A stretch of DNA of 30,327 bases. Source: Gammaproteobacteria bacterium (lineage in GTDB: Bacteria > Pseudomonadota > Gammaproteobacteria > DSM-19610). The stretch covers positions 1 through 30,327 of the forward strand of contig DRQL01000051.1 in NCBI GenBank assembly GCA_011371465.1, given 5' to 3'. Below are positions 6,146 to 13,955 of this stretch, in pieces. The translations under genes were made by a program, and so were the position numbers. The notes under the pieces were generated by a model. It did not search any database. It saw only the letters and a list, made by a program, of their open reading frames with translations, and was not told where the DNA came from. Position 1 is the stretch's first letter. Every line of letters starts with the position of its first letter.

Positions 6146-8311
6146 ATGGATGTGTCTTTTATTATTGATCCCCTGAACGATGCCCAGCGCGAAGCCGTCA
6201 CGGCCAGCCAGGATCCATTGCTGGTGCTGGCGGGCGCCGGCAGTGGCAAAACCCGCGTGCTGGTGCACCGCGTTGCCTGGCTGGTGCAGGTCGAGGGTAT
6301 TTCGCCCTACGGTATCCTGGCCGTCACCTTTACCAATAAAGCCGCCGGTGAAATGCGCAGCCGCATCGAACAGTTGATCGGCGTGCCGACACGCGGCATG
6401 TGGGTGGGTACCTTCCACGGCCTGGCGCACCGCCTGCTGCGCGCCCACTGGCAGGAAGCCGGGTTGCCGCAGTCTTTCCAGGTGCTGGATTCCGACGACC
6501 AGTACCGCATCATACGGCGCATTCTCAAGGCGCTGGAGCTGGACGAGAGCCGCTGGCCGCCGCGCCAGTCGCAGTGGTACATCAATGCACGCAAGGATGA
6601 GGGGCAGCGCCCACAGCATATCGAACACAAGGGCGATCCCTACCAGCGCCAGCAGGTGGCGATCTACCAGGCCTACGAAGAACTCTGCCAGCGTTCCGGG
6701 CTGGTCGATTTTGCCGAGCTGCTGCTGCGGGCCCACGAACTGTGGTTGCAGCACCCGGAGTTGCTGGCGCATTATCAGCAGCGTTTCCGGCATATCCTGG
6801 TCGACGAGTTCCAGGACACCAATACCATCCAGTACGCCTGGTTGCGGGTGTTATCCGGCAAGCAGGCCAACATTACCATTGTCGGTGACGACGACCAGTC
6901 CATTTACGGCTGGCGCGGCGCGAAAATCGAAAACCTGCAGCGCTTCGGCAGGGATTTCCCCGGCGCGCGCACCCTGCGCCTGGAACAGAACTACCGTTCC
7001 ACCGGTGTGATCCTGAAGGCGGCCAACGCACTCATCACGCATAACGACAGCCGCATGGGAAAACAGCTGTGGACCGAAGGGAACGAGGGCGAGCTCATCC
7101 AGCAGTACACGGCGATGAACGAGCTGGACGAAGCCCGCTTTGTGGTGGAGAGTCTGCAGGCTTCGATCGACCAGGGTGAACCGCGCAGTGCCCACGCCAT
7201 CCTGTACCGCTCCAATGCCCAGTCGCGCGTGTTCGAGGAACGCCTGTTGCAGGCCGGGATCGCCTACCGGGTGTACGGTGGCCTGCGCTTCTTCGAGCGC
7301 CAGGAGATCAAGGACGCACTGGCCTACCTGCGCCTGTGCGAAAACCACGAGGATGACGCTTCGTTTGACCGCGTCGTCAACCAGCCGCCACGCGGGATCG
7401 GCGAGCGCACCCTGGCGGTGGTGCGGGAACGCGCCAAACTGCAAAAGATCCCGCTCTGGTCAGCGGCGCAGGCACTGACGGAAGAAGATGAACTCAGCGC
7501 CCGGGCGCGCAACGCACTGGCCGCTTTTTTGAAGATCATTCATACCTTTGCCGGGGATATCGAGCCGCTGCCCCTGGGTGAACAGGTCGAACACGTGGTC
7601 CAGTGCAGTGGCCTGAAAGAACACTACGCGAAGGAAAAAGGCGAAAAGGGCCAGGCCCGGATCGAGAACCTCGATGAGCTGGTGAACGCCGCCCGGGAGT
7701 TCGAATATGACAGCGACGAGGATGAAGATCTCGCGCCATTGCCGGCTTTTCTTTCCCACGCTGCGCTGGAAGCCGGCGAAGGCCAGGGCGGCCAGTGGGA
7801 AGACTGCGTGCAGTTGATGACCCTGCATTCCGCCAAGGGGCTGGAGTTCAACACGGTATTCCTGTGTGGTCTGGAAGAAGGCCTGTTTCCGCACCAGCGA
7901 TCGATCCAGGAAGCGGGTCGCCTGGAAGAGGAACGGCGCCTGTGTTACGTGGGTATTACGCGCGCCTGCAAGCGCCTGTTCATCACGCACGCGGAACACC
8001 GGCGCCTGCACGGCAGTGAGTCCTATAACCTGCCGTCGCGGTTTATCGGTGAAATCCCGGCGGAGCTGGTAAACGAAATCCGGCCGCGCATCCAGGTGAA
8101 CCGGCCATCCGCTACGTATGCCGCGAGTCCGTCACTGGAACCGGCGCCGGACGGCTTAAGCCTGGGACAGCGCGTGCAGCACGCCAAATTCGGGGACGGT
8201 GTGATACTCAATTACGAAGGACAGGGCGCGCATGCGCGCGTACAGGTCAATTTCGAACAGGCCGGCAGCAAGTGGCTGGTGGTGGCCTACGCCAACCTGC
8301 AACCGGCGTAA
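6146..8311 (+). CDS. uvrD: DNA helicase II UvrD
   Basis: This 721-aa superfamily 1 3'-5' helicase acts in nucleotide excision repair and mismatch repair, displacing UvrC and excised oligonucleotides. The N-terminus MDVSFIIDPLNDAQREAV closely follows E. coli UvrD (720 aa, as I recall), and the length agrees. Motifs in order: Walker A AGAGSGKT (29-36), AVTFTNKAA, WVGTFHGLAHRLL, and DEFQDTN with the Walker B pair at 220-221. Next come GDDDQSIYGWRGA, LEQNYRS, MTLHSAKGLEF, EEERRLCYVGITRA and a C-terminal Tudor-like segment (RVQHAKFGDGVIL) that binds RNA polymerase in E. coli. The start directly follows a -10 box and lacks a Shine-Dalgarno sequence. It converges on nhaA, and a REP-type inverted pair fills the gap. 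It is single and not in an operon. Confidence 0.96.
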   Translation: MDVSFIIDPLNDAQREAVTASQDPLLVLAGAGSGKTRVLVHRVAWLVQVEGISPYGILAVTFTNKAAGEMRSRIEQLIGVPTRGMWVGTFHGLAHRLLRAHWQEAGLPQSFQVLDSDDQYRIIRRILKALELDESRWPPRQSQWYINARKDEGQRPQHIEHKGDPYQRQQVAIYQAYEELCQRSGLVDFAELLLRAHELWLQHPELLAHYQQRFRHILVDEFQDTNTIQYAWLRVLSGKQANITIVGDDDQSIYGWRGAKIENLQRFGRDFPGARTLRLEQNYRSTGVILKAANALITHNDSRMGKQLWTEGNEGELIQQYTAMNELDEARFVVESLQASIDQGEPRSAHAILYRSNAQSRVFEERLLQAGIAYRVYGGLRFFERQEIKDALAYLRLCENHEDDASFDRVVNQPPRGIGERTLAVVRERAKLQKIPLWSAAQALTEEDELSARARNALAAFLKIIHTFAGDIEPLPLGEQVEHVVQCSGLKEHYAKEKGEKGQARIENLDELVNAAREFEYDSDEDEDLAPLPAFLSHAALEAGEGQGGQWEDCVQLMTLHSAKGLEFNTVFLCGLEEGLFPHQRSIQEAGRLEEERRLCYVGITRACKRLFITHAEHRRLHGSESYNLPSRFIGEIPAELVNEIRPRIQVNRPSATYAASPSLEPAPDGLSLGQRVQHAKFGDGVILNYEGQGAHARVQVNFEQAGSKWLVVAYANLQPA

Positions 8312-8354
8312 TAGCGTTGCGCAGAAAAGAAAATGCGCCCGGTCAGGTGTGTAT

Positions 8355-8424
8355 TCGCGGTCAGGAGACCGCTCCTACGGGTTGCGGTGTGCGCCTGCAG
8401 GAGCGCCGTCCTTCGGCGCGAAGA
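8355..8424. repeat. REPIN-like pair of inverted REP hairpins
   Basis: Two related hairpins face each other in the 117-nt gap between the convergent uvrD and nhaA stops. The left copy, read on the minus strand, has the head GTAGGAGCGG and a stem GCGGTC (8357-8362) with GACCGC (8367-8372). The right copy, on the plus strand, has the head GCAGGAGCG and a stem GCGCCG (8403-8408) with CGGCGC (8414-8419). The GTAGGAGCG head followed by a GC-rich hairpin is the common form of gammaproteobacterial REP sequences mobilised by RAYT transposases. No RAYT gene is in the window. The pair may also terminate transcription or protect both mRNA 3' ends, but no U-tract follows either stem. Confidence 0.7.
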
Positions 8425-8428
8425 TTGG

Positions 8429-9607
8429 CTAGCCTGTTTTGGTGGCAGGCAGCACCCGGCGTAACCAGAAATAACCCAGCAGTGCGGATATAAACGAGCC
8501 GCCAAGAATGCCGATGCGGTCCTGGTAGAGATAGGGCGAACTGGCGTCTTCGAACGCCAGTGAGCCAATGAACATGCTCATGGTAAAGCCTACGCCACAC
8601 AGTATGGCGATGCCGTACAGCTGAACCCAGTTTACACTTTCAGGCAATCTGGCAATGCCCAGTTTGATGCCCAGCCAGCACAGTCCGAACACCCCCAGCT
8701 GTTTGCCCACGACCAGGCCCAGCGCAATGCCGACCGGGACCGGTCCCAGCAGCTGTTCCATACCCATGCCCTGCAGTGATACGCCGGCGTTTACAAACGC
8801 GAACAGGGGCAGGATGACGAAGGAGACGCTGCCGTGCAGGTCGTGTTCCAGTTCGTGCAGGGGCGAGGTGCCGGTCTCCGGATTCTTTGCAATGGGTATG
8901 AACAGCGCCAGTACCACCCCCGACAGCGTTGCATGGATGCCGGATTTGAGCAGTGCAGCCCACATGATCAGGCCGATGAGAATGTAGGCGCTTAGCCGGG
9001 TTGTGCCGCGCCAGTTGATGAAAGCCAGCAGCGCGGTGCAGGCCAGTGCGATATACAGCGCTGTAAGCGACAGGTCAGCGGTATAGAACAGCGCAATGAT
9101 GATGATGGCGCCCACATCGTCGAAAATGGCCAGCGAGACCAGGAAAATTTTCAACTGGTAGGGTACACGCGAGCCGAGCAGTGCCAGAATACCGAGCGCG
9201 AAGGCGATATCGGTTGCTGCCGGTATGGCCCAGCCGCTGGTGGCCAGCTCGTCACCGCGGTTGACCAGCAGGTAGATCAACGCCGGAACCGCCATGCCGC
9301 CGATGGCACCAATGGCCGGCAGCGTGATCTTGCGGATATCGGAAAGCTCGCCTTCGATGAACTCCCGCTTCAGTTCGAGGCCGATCAGGAAGAAGAACAC
9401 GGCCATCAGGCCGTCATTGATCCACAGCAGGGAAGGCTTGGCGATTTCGAAGGCACCGATGCGGATGTGTATCGGGATATTGAGAAAGCGGTCGTAGTAG
9501 CCGTCCAGGGGTGAATTGGCCAGCACCAGGGCGACCACAGAGGCCAGTATCAGCAGGATACCGCTGGCGCTTTCGAGTTTCAGGAATTCGCGGATGCCGT
9601 AGATCAT
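8429..9607 (-). CDS. nhaA: Na+/H+ antiporter NhaA
   Basis: This 392-aa inner-membrane antiporter exports Na+ (or Li+) in exchange for 2 H+ and supports pH and salt homeostasis. The family's functional residues fall at almost the same numbers as in E. coli NhaA. Asp133 is in ATDIAFALG, Asp163-Asp164 in FDDVGA, His225 in SGIHATLSG (pH response), and Lys302 in VVGKQLG corresponds to Lys300. About 12 hydrophobic segments are present, and the length matches the family (about 390 aa). The ATG at 9607 lies 6 nt after a TATGAT box with no Shine-Dalgarno sequence, so the message may be leaderless. The gene stands alone between the REPIN-like element and the GGDEF/EAL gene. Its promoter spacer contains an inverted repeat. 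No nhaR regulator is seen. Confidence 0.96.
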   Translation of the reverse strand: MIYGIREFLKLESASGILLILASVVALVLANSPLDGYYDRFLNIPIHIRIGAFEIAKPSLLWINDGLMAVFFFLIGLELKREFIEGELSDIRKITLPAIGAIGGMAVPALIYLLVNRGDELATSGWAIPAATDIAFALGILALLGSRVPYQLKIFLVSLAIFDDVGAIIIIALFYTADLSLTALYIALACTALLAFINWRGTTRLSAYILIGLIMWAALLKSGIHATLSGVVLALFIPIAKNPETGTSPLHELEHDLHGSVSFVILPLFAFVNAGVSLQGMGMEQLLGPVPVGIALGLVVGKQLGVFGLCWLGIKLGIARLPESVNWVQLYGIAILCGVGFTMSMFIGSLAFEDASSPYLYQDRIGILGGSFISALLGYFWLRRVLPATKTG

Positions 9608-9637
9608 GCGCGGATCATACTACAGGTAGGCGACCTG
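9608..9637 (-). promoter_or_regulatory. nhaA promoter with inverted repeat in the spacer
   Basis: Read on the minus strand, TATGAT (9619-9614) matches the -10 consensus at 5 of 6 positions and stands 6 nt before the ATG. Just upstream is an inverted repeat, CAGGT and ACCTG around 5 nt (9623-9637). It occupies the spacer where a repressor or MerR-like regulator would bind. The -35 region is poorly defined; the best candidate, TTGCCG, would give a 19-nt spacer. Confidence 0.4.
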
Positions 9638-9716
9638 GCGGCAAGGACAGAGTGGTTAGCCGCAGGCAGGCGCAGCACCCGCTGTATCCGCCCGGAAGGG
9701 TGGCGACGCAGAGCGG

Positions 9717-12599
9717 TCAGTCAGCCCGGCCGACCGTTTGCAGCTGGGGACCGGGCAGGCGGGTGATATTCATCAGCGCCTCGCGGGGTTTGCCGATGTA
9801 GTTCCCCTGCGCATAGTCCACGCCGAAGTCACGCAGCATTTCCAGTGTGGCCGCGTCTTCGACGTACTCGGCGATGGTCTGCTTGCCCAGCGCGTGTGCC
9901 ACCTGGTTCATGGAGTGCACCATGGCCTGGTCGATCTGGCTGTTGGCCATACCCTGCACAAAGGCGCCGTCGATTTTCAGCTTGTCGACCGGCAGGCTCT
10001 TCAGGTAGGCGAAAGACGAAAAGCCGGCGCCGAAATCGTCCAGTGCAAACTGGCAGCCCATGTTCTTGAGCGACGCGATGAATTTTTCCGCTTCCGAAAG
10101 CTTGGCGATGGCGGCGGTTTCCGTGATCTCGAAACACACGCGGGACGGGTCGATGTTGGAATTGTCCAGCAGCTCCTGGATCATGGGCAGCAGGGTGGCA
10201 TCCTCGAACGCCTTGCCGGACAGGTTAATGGAAAAGCGTACCGATTCACCCTGCTGGTGCAGGCGCGACAGCTGGGTCAGCGCGCGGCGCACGATCCAGC
10301 GGTCAACCGCGTGTATGAGGCCGAAGCGTTCGGCGGCGGGCATGAAGCCGCCCGGCAGGATGATCTCGCCGTCGTCGCAGACCATGCGTACCAGTACTTC
10401 ATAGTCCTGTACCTGGTCATCGTTGAGCGCCATGATGGGCTGGTACACCAGCTGGAAACGGTCGTGTTCCAGCATTTCGCGCACCCGCGAGGCCCAGCCC
10501 ATGTCTGCGGCCATGCCGGCCTTGTCACTGTCGGACGGGTCATAGAGATTGATGCGGTTGCGGCCCTGCGCCTTGGCCAGGTTGCAGGCGATATCGGCAT
10601 GGGAAAGGGCTTCCTCGGCAGAATCGACCAGTGTATCGATGATGGCGGCGCCGATGCTGCAGCTGATATTGAAACTTTTCCCATCCTGCAGAAAGCGGTA
10701 TTCCTCCAGCAGCACGCGGAAGTGGTCCGCGGCGGAGAGCACGTTTTCCGGGCGGATGTTGTACAGCAACAGGGTGAATTCATCACCGCCGAAGCGTGCC
10801 AGCAGGTCGCCGTCACGCACGTGATTCAGCAGCAGGCGGGTGACCTCGACCAGCAGCTGGTCGCCTGCGGCGTGTCCCAGCGTGTCATTGATGTACTTGA
10901 ACTGGTCCAGGTCGATGTAGAGCAATGCGCAGGTGCGGTCCGGGTCGCGGGAGACGCGCGCCACGGTGCGCACCAGTTCCTGCTGGAAATAGTGTCGGTT
11001 GAACAGGCGTGTCAGCGAGTCGTGTTCGGCCTGGTAGGTCAGTTGTTCGTGGAAGGCTTTCTGGTCCGTAATGTCGCGAGCCGTTCCGCTGATCTGCAGA
11101 ATATTGCCTTCTGCGTCCACGTGCGCCTTGGCATTGAAGCTGAGCTGGCGGTGGTTGCCCTCGATGTCGATGTGCACCGTTTCATACTGGTACAGATCCT
11201 TGCCGGCCAGCAGGTTGCCAAAGGCATTCTGGTCGGCTTCGCATTTGTCCGGCGCGCAGAACTCTGAAATGGAACGACCCAGCATATCCTCGGGCTCCAG
11301 CCCGTAGATCATCCGCGAGGAGGAATTCAGGTAACTCCAGCAGCCCGTGGGGTCGACACTCCACACCAGGTCATGCGCGGTTTCGACCAGTGCGCGGTAA
11401 CGGGCCTCGGCATCCAGCAGTTCGTGTTCGGCGGATTTGCGTTGCGTGATGTCGGCAACCAGGCAGGTGAACATGCACTTGCCACTGATTTCCATCGCCG
11501 AAATGCGCAATGAGATCTGGATGGTCGAGCCATTGCGGTGTTTGCCCTCCACTTCGCGTTCCTCGCTGTGCGCAGCGATGGGTTTGCGGACTTCAAATAC
11601 GTCGGGCATGAGGGCCGCGAGATGACGGCCGCGGATTTCCTGGGCCAGGTAACCGAACAGGCGCTCCGCTGCCGGGTTGAAGGTGTCGATCAACCCTTGC
11701 TCGTCGATGACAATAATGCCTTCCGCCGCTGTATCGATGATCGCTCGCATATGGGTCTCCTGGTCACCGAGGCGCTGAAACACCTTGCCGAGGGTCTGGG
11801 TGAGGTGCCCGATCTCGTCGGTGGATGCCGGGCGCAGCTTGGCAAGATCCTCGTGGGTAGAAGCACCGCTACGGCTGAACAGCTCCTGAAAGGGGCGCAA
11901 CGCCTGTTGCATACTGCGTATGGATAACAGGCTGATGGTGGTGGTAATGATGCCCAGCGCGATCCAGGTCACCAGGTAACCGGCATCCAGTTCACCGGTA
12001 CGCAGCCAGTGATACTCGACCAGCAGCGAGCAGGACAGCAGCGGTACCAGTCCGGCCAGCAGCAGCGTTCTCGATTTCAGGCTGACCAGGACACGGTTCA
12101 GGCTCAGGAAGCCGGCCAGTTTGCCGAGCTGGTGCAGGCCGAACAGGTAGGCCGGCATGCCCACCAGGATGGCGGTGACCACCTGCAGTAACAGGAAATG
12201 AGAGAAGGCGAAGCGGTTGTCGGCGTTGATGCCGCCGTCCAGGCTCCAGAACACCAGTAGCGGGCTGACCAGCGCGTGCAGGGCCAGCAGGCCCCAGAAA
12301 TCACGACTGAAGCGACTCAGCAGGTGATGCAGGTGGCCGGGCGCATTGCCGCCATCCGGGTTCTGCATGGCCCAGGTGGTCAGCGGTGTAATCAGGCGCT
12401 GCAGCTGGAACAGCGAGAAAAAGACCAGGGAGATCGAGAAGGCCGGGACCAGGCCTGCGGCCAGGATCTGTTGCAACTGCCAGACCTGGATGACCCCGAA
12501 CAGCACCGCTGCGCTGAAACCGGTCAGCGGTGCCAGCAGGAAGCCAAGGAACAGAAAAATTGAAAATCGGGCGCCTGTGCGCTCCGGGGCATCCAGCAT
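9717..12599 (-). CDS. Membrane-anchored PAS-PAS-GGDEF-EAL c-di-GMP signalling protein
   Basis: This 960-aa protein combines both c-di-GMP enzyme domains. The N-terminal 245 residues hold about six hydrophobic helices and are followed by a HAMP-like linker (about 246-295). Two PAS domains come next (about 300-410, with IIDTAAEGIIVIDE, and about 425-535). The GGDEF motif is intact at 604-608, and RDGD at 595-598, five residues before it, is the expected inhibitory I-site. In the EAL domain the signature is EVL (734-736), but the other catalytic marks are present: NLSG, EITE, LDDFGAG, KIDG, IAEYVE and Gln931 in YAQGNY. Both cyclase and phosphodiesterase activity are therefore plausible; a net phosphodiesterase is typical for such tandems. 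ATG 12599 is preferred to GTG 12614 because GGAAGGGGAAAG lies just before it. Confidence 0.93.
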   Translation of the reverse strand: MLDAPERTGARFSIFLFLGFLLAPLTGFSAAVLFGVIQVWQLQQILAAGLVPAFSISLVFFSLFQLQRLITPLTTWAMQNPDGGNAPGHLHHLLSRFSRDFWGLLALHALVSPLLVFWSLDGGINADNRFAFSHFLLLQVVTAILVGMPAYLFGLHQLGKLAGFLSLNRVLVSLKSRTLLLAGLVPLLSCSLLVEYHWLRTGELDAGYLVTWIALGIITTTISLLSIRSMQQALRPFQELFSRSGASTHEDLAKLRPASTDEIGHLTQTLGKVFQRLGDQETHMRAIIDTAAEGIIVIDEQGLIDTFNPAAERLFGYLAQEIRGRHLAALMPDVFEVRKPIAAHSEEREVEGKHRNGSTIQISLRISAMEISGKCMFTCLVADITQRKSAEHELLDAEARYRALVETAHDLVWSVDPTGCWSYLNSSSRMIYGLEPEDMLGRSISEFCAPDKCEADQNAFGNLLAGKDLYQYETVHIDIEGNHRQLSFNAKAHVDAEGNILQISGTARDITDQKAFHEQLTYQAEHDSLTRLFNRHYFQQELVRTVARVSRDPDRTCALLYIDLDQFKYINDTLGHAAGDQLLVEVTRLLLNHVRDGDLLARFGGDEFTLLLYNIRPENVLSAADHFRVLLEEYRFLQDGKSFNISCSIGAAIIDTLVDSAEEALSHADIACNLAKAQGRNRINLYDPSDSDKAGMAADMGWASRVREMLEHDRFQLVYQPIMALNDDQVQDYEVLVRMVCDDGEIILPGGFMPAAERFGLIHAVDRWIVRRALTQLSRLHQQGESVRFSINLSGKAFEDATLLPMIQELLDNSNIDPSRVCFEITETAAIAKLSEAEKFIASLKNMGCQFALDDFGAGFSSFAYLKSLPVDKLKIDGAFVQGMANSQIDQAMVHSMNQVAHALGKQTIAEYVEDAATLEMLRDFGVDYAQGNYIGKPREALMNITRLPGPQLQTVGRAD

Positions 12600-12639
12600 A
12601 CTTTCCCCTTCCACGGATAGCCGGATTCAGTATTTCTGA

Positions 12640-12662
12640 CTGTCCGGACAGGTTGTTATAAT
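12640..12662 (+). promoter_or_regulatory. Promoter with a 12-bp palindrome before dctP
   Basis: A perfect palindrome CTGTCCGGACAG (12640-12651) is followed after 5 nt by a perfect TATAAT (12657-12662). A possible -35, CTGACT at 12636-12641, partly overlaps the palindrome, so a bound protein would sit between the boxes. Transcription would run toward dctP and leave a leader of about 165 nt. That leader holds a second -10-like TACAAT at 12794-12799, preceded by an inverted repeat GGCCTG/CAGGCC (12778-12792). The palindrome is also only 40 nt from the start of the GGDEF/EAL gene and could serve either side. Confidence 0.5.
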
Positions 12663-12836
12663 GCTATCGCCTGCTCAATTTCCTTATATTGCAGTGTGAT
12701 ACGGGCATAAATAAACCAATTGGCGAAGATAGTGGCATAACCTAGGAGAATTGCAAGGATTATTTTTAAAGAGTCCTGGCCTGATCCAGGCCGTACAATA
12801 ATGCGCCCCGACCGGACCGGTGTGCAGGAGCCAAGC

Positions 12837-13955
12837 ATGAAACGAAGACATTTTTTACGACAACTGGGTACGGGTACGCTGGCTGCCGGTGCGGTGCTGG
12901 GTGCCGGCTGCCAGCAGCAGGGTACGGCGGAACCGGCCGCAGCGGCGCCAGCCGCGGGTTTCAGGCCGCTGAAGTGGAAAATGGTGACGACCTGGCCGAA
13001 AAATTTTCCCGGCCTGGGTACCGGCGCCAACACCCTGGCGAAGCTGATTACACAGATGACCGGTGGCCGTATCCAGGTGAAGGTATACGGTGCGAAGGAA
13101 CTGGTGCCGGCGTTCGGTGTATTCGATGCAGTCGCCGGCGGCACCGCCGAGCTGGGTCACGGGGCTTCCTACTACTGGAAGGGTAAATCGGAAGCGGCGC
13201 AGTTTTTCTCCGCGGTGCCGTTCGGTCTGACGGCCGGGGAAATGAACGCCTGGCTGTACCACGGCGGCGGCATGGAGTTGTGGCGCGAAACCTATGCGCC
13301 GTTCGGACTGATTCCCATGGCGGCAGGCAATACCGGTGTGCAGATGGCGGGCTGGTTCAACCGGGAAATCAACGCGCTGGATGACCTCCGCGGACTGAAG
13401 ATGCGAATTCCGGGGCTGGGTGGTGAAGTGCTGGCGCGCGCCGGTGGTGTGCCGGTGAGCATGCCCGGCGGTGAGTTGTTCACCTCGCTGAAATCCGGCG
13501 CCATCGACGCCACCGAGTGGGTGGGCCCCTACAATGACCTCGCCTTCGGCCTGTACAAGGCGGCGAAATACTATTACTACCCGGGCTGGCATGAACCCGG
13601 CACCACGCTGGAAGCGATCGTGAACCGCAAGGCATTCGACGCCTTGCCGGAGGAACTGCAGATCATCGTGCAGAACGCGGCGCGGGTTGCCAACCAGGAT
13701 ATGCTGGCCGAGTATATTGCGCGCAACAACCAGGCCCTGCAGACGCTGGTCAATGAGCACGGGGTCGAGCTGCGTAAACTGCCCGATAGCGTACTGGACC
13801 GGTTGCGGGAGCTCTCCGACCAGGTGGTGGCGGAGATTGCCGACCAGGATGCCCTGTCGCAGCGGGTCTATACCTCGTACCGTGATTTCCGGGCGCAGGT
13901 CATCCAGTGGCACAATATCTCGGAGCGCGCCTACCTCAATGCGCGGGCCGGTTAG
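12837..13955 (+). CDS. dctP: TRAP transporter solute-binding protein, DctP family, Tat-exported
   Basis: This 372-aa periplasmic receptor of a tripartite ATP-independent (TRAP) transporter presents solute to the DctQM permease. It starts MKRRHFLRQ, a twin-arginine signal (Arg3-Arg4), followed by a hydrophobic alanine/glycine stretch and a cysteine at 25. A Tat lipoprotein is possible, although the lipobox is not canonical. The mature part has TTWPKNFPG, a FDAVAGGTAELGHGASYYW stretch, LRGLKMRIPGLGGEVL and DATEWVGPYNDLAFGLYKA. This is the pattern of the subfamily that includes the 2-oxoacid receptor TakP, so a small organic acid is the likeliest ligand. ATG 12837 has AGGAG 7 nt upstream and begins the Tat signal, so it is preferred to ATG 12801. 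Its stop codon overlaps that of dctM on the opposite strand. Confidence 0.92.
   Translation: MKRRHFLRQLGTGTLAAGAVLGAGCQQQGTAEPAAAAPAAGFRPLKWKMVTTWPKNFPGLGTGANTLAKLITQMTGGRIQVKVYGAKELVPAFGVFDAVAGGTAELGHGASYYWKGKSEAAQFFSAVPFGLTAGEMNAWLYHGGGMELWRETYAPFGLIPMAAGNTGVQMAGWFNREINALDDLRGLKMRIPGLGGEVLARAGGVPVSMPGGELFTSLKSGAIDATEWVGPYNDLAFGLYKAAKYYYYPGWHEPGTTLEAIVNRKAFDALPEELQIIVQNAARVANQDMLAEYIARNNQALQTLVNEHGVELRKLPDSVLDRLRELSDQVVAEIADQDALSQRVYTSYRDFRAQVIQWHNISERAYLNARAG

Noticed and set aside
9738..11267. Long plus-strand frame of about 509 codons opposite the GGDEF/EAL gene
   Set aside because: It is the antisense shadow of a clearly real gene in GC-rich DNA. It shows no family resemblance, and its His/Gln/Val-rich composition is typical of such shadows.
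12801..12836. ATG 12801 as the dctP start
   Set aside because: It would put 12 extra residues before the twin-arginine signal. ATG 12837 has a good Shine-Dalgarno sequence and begins the signal directly.
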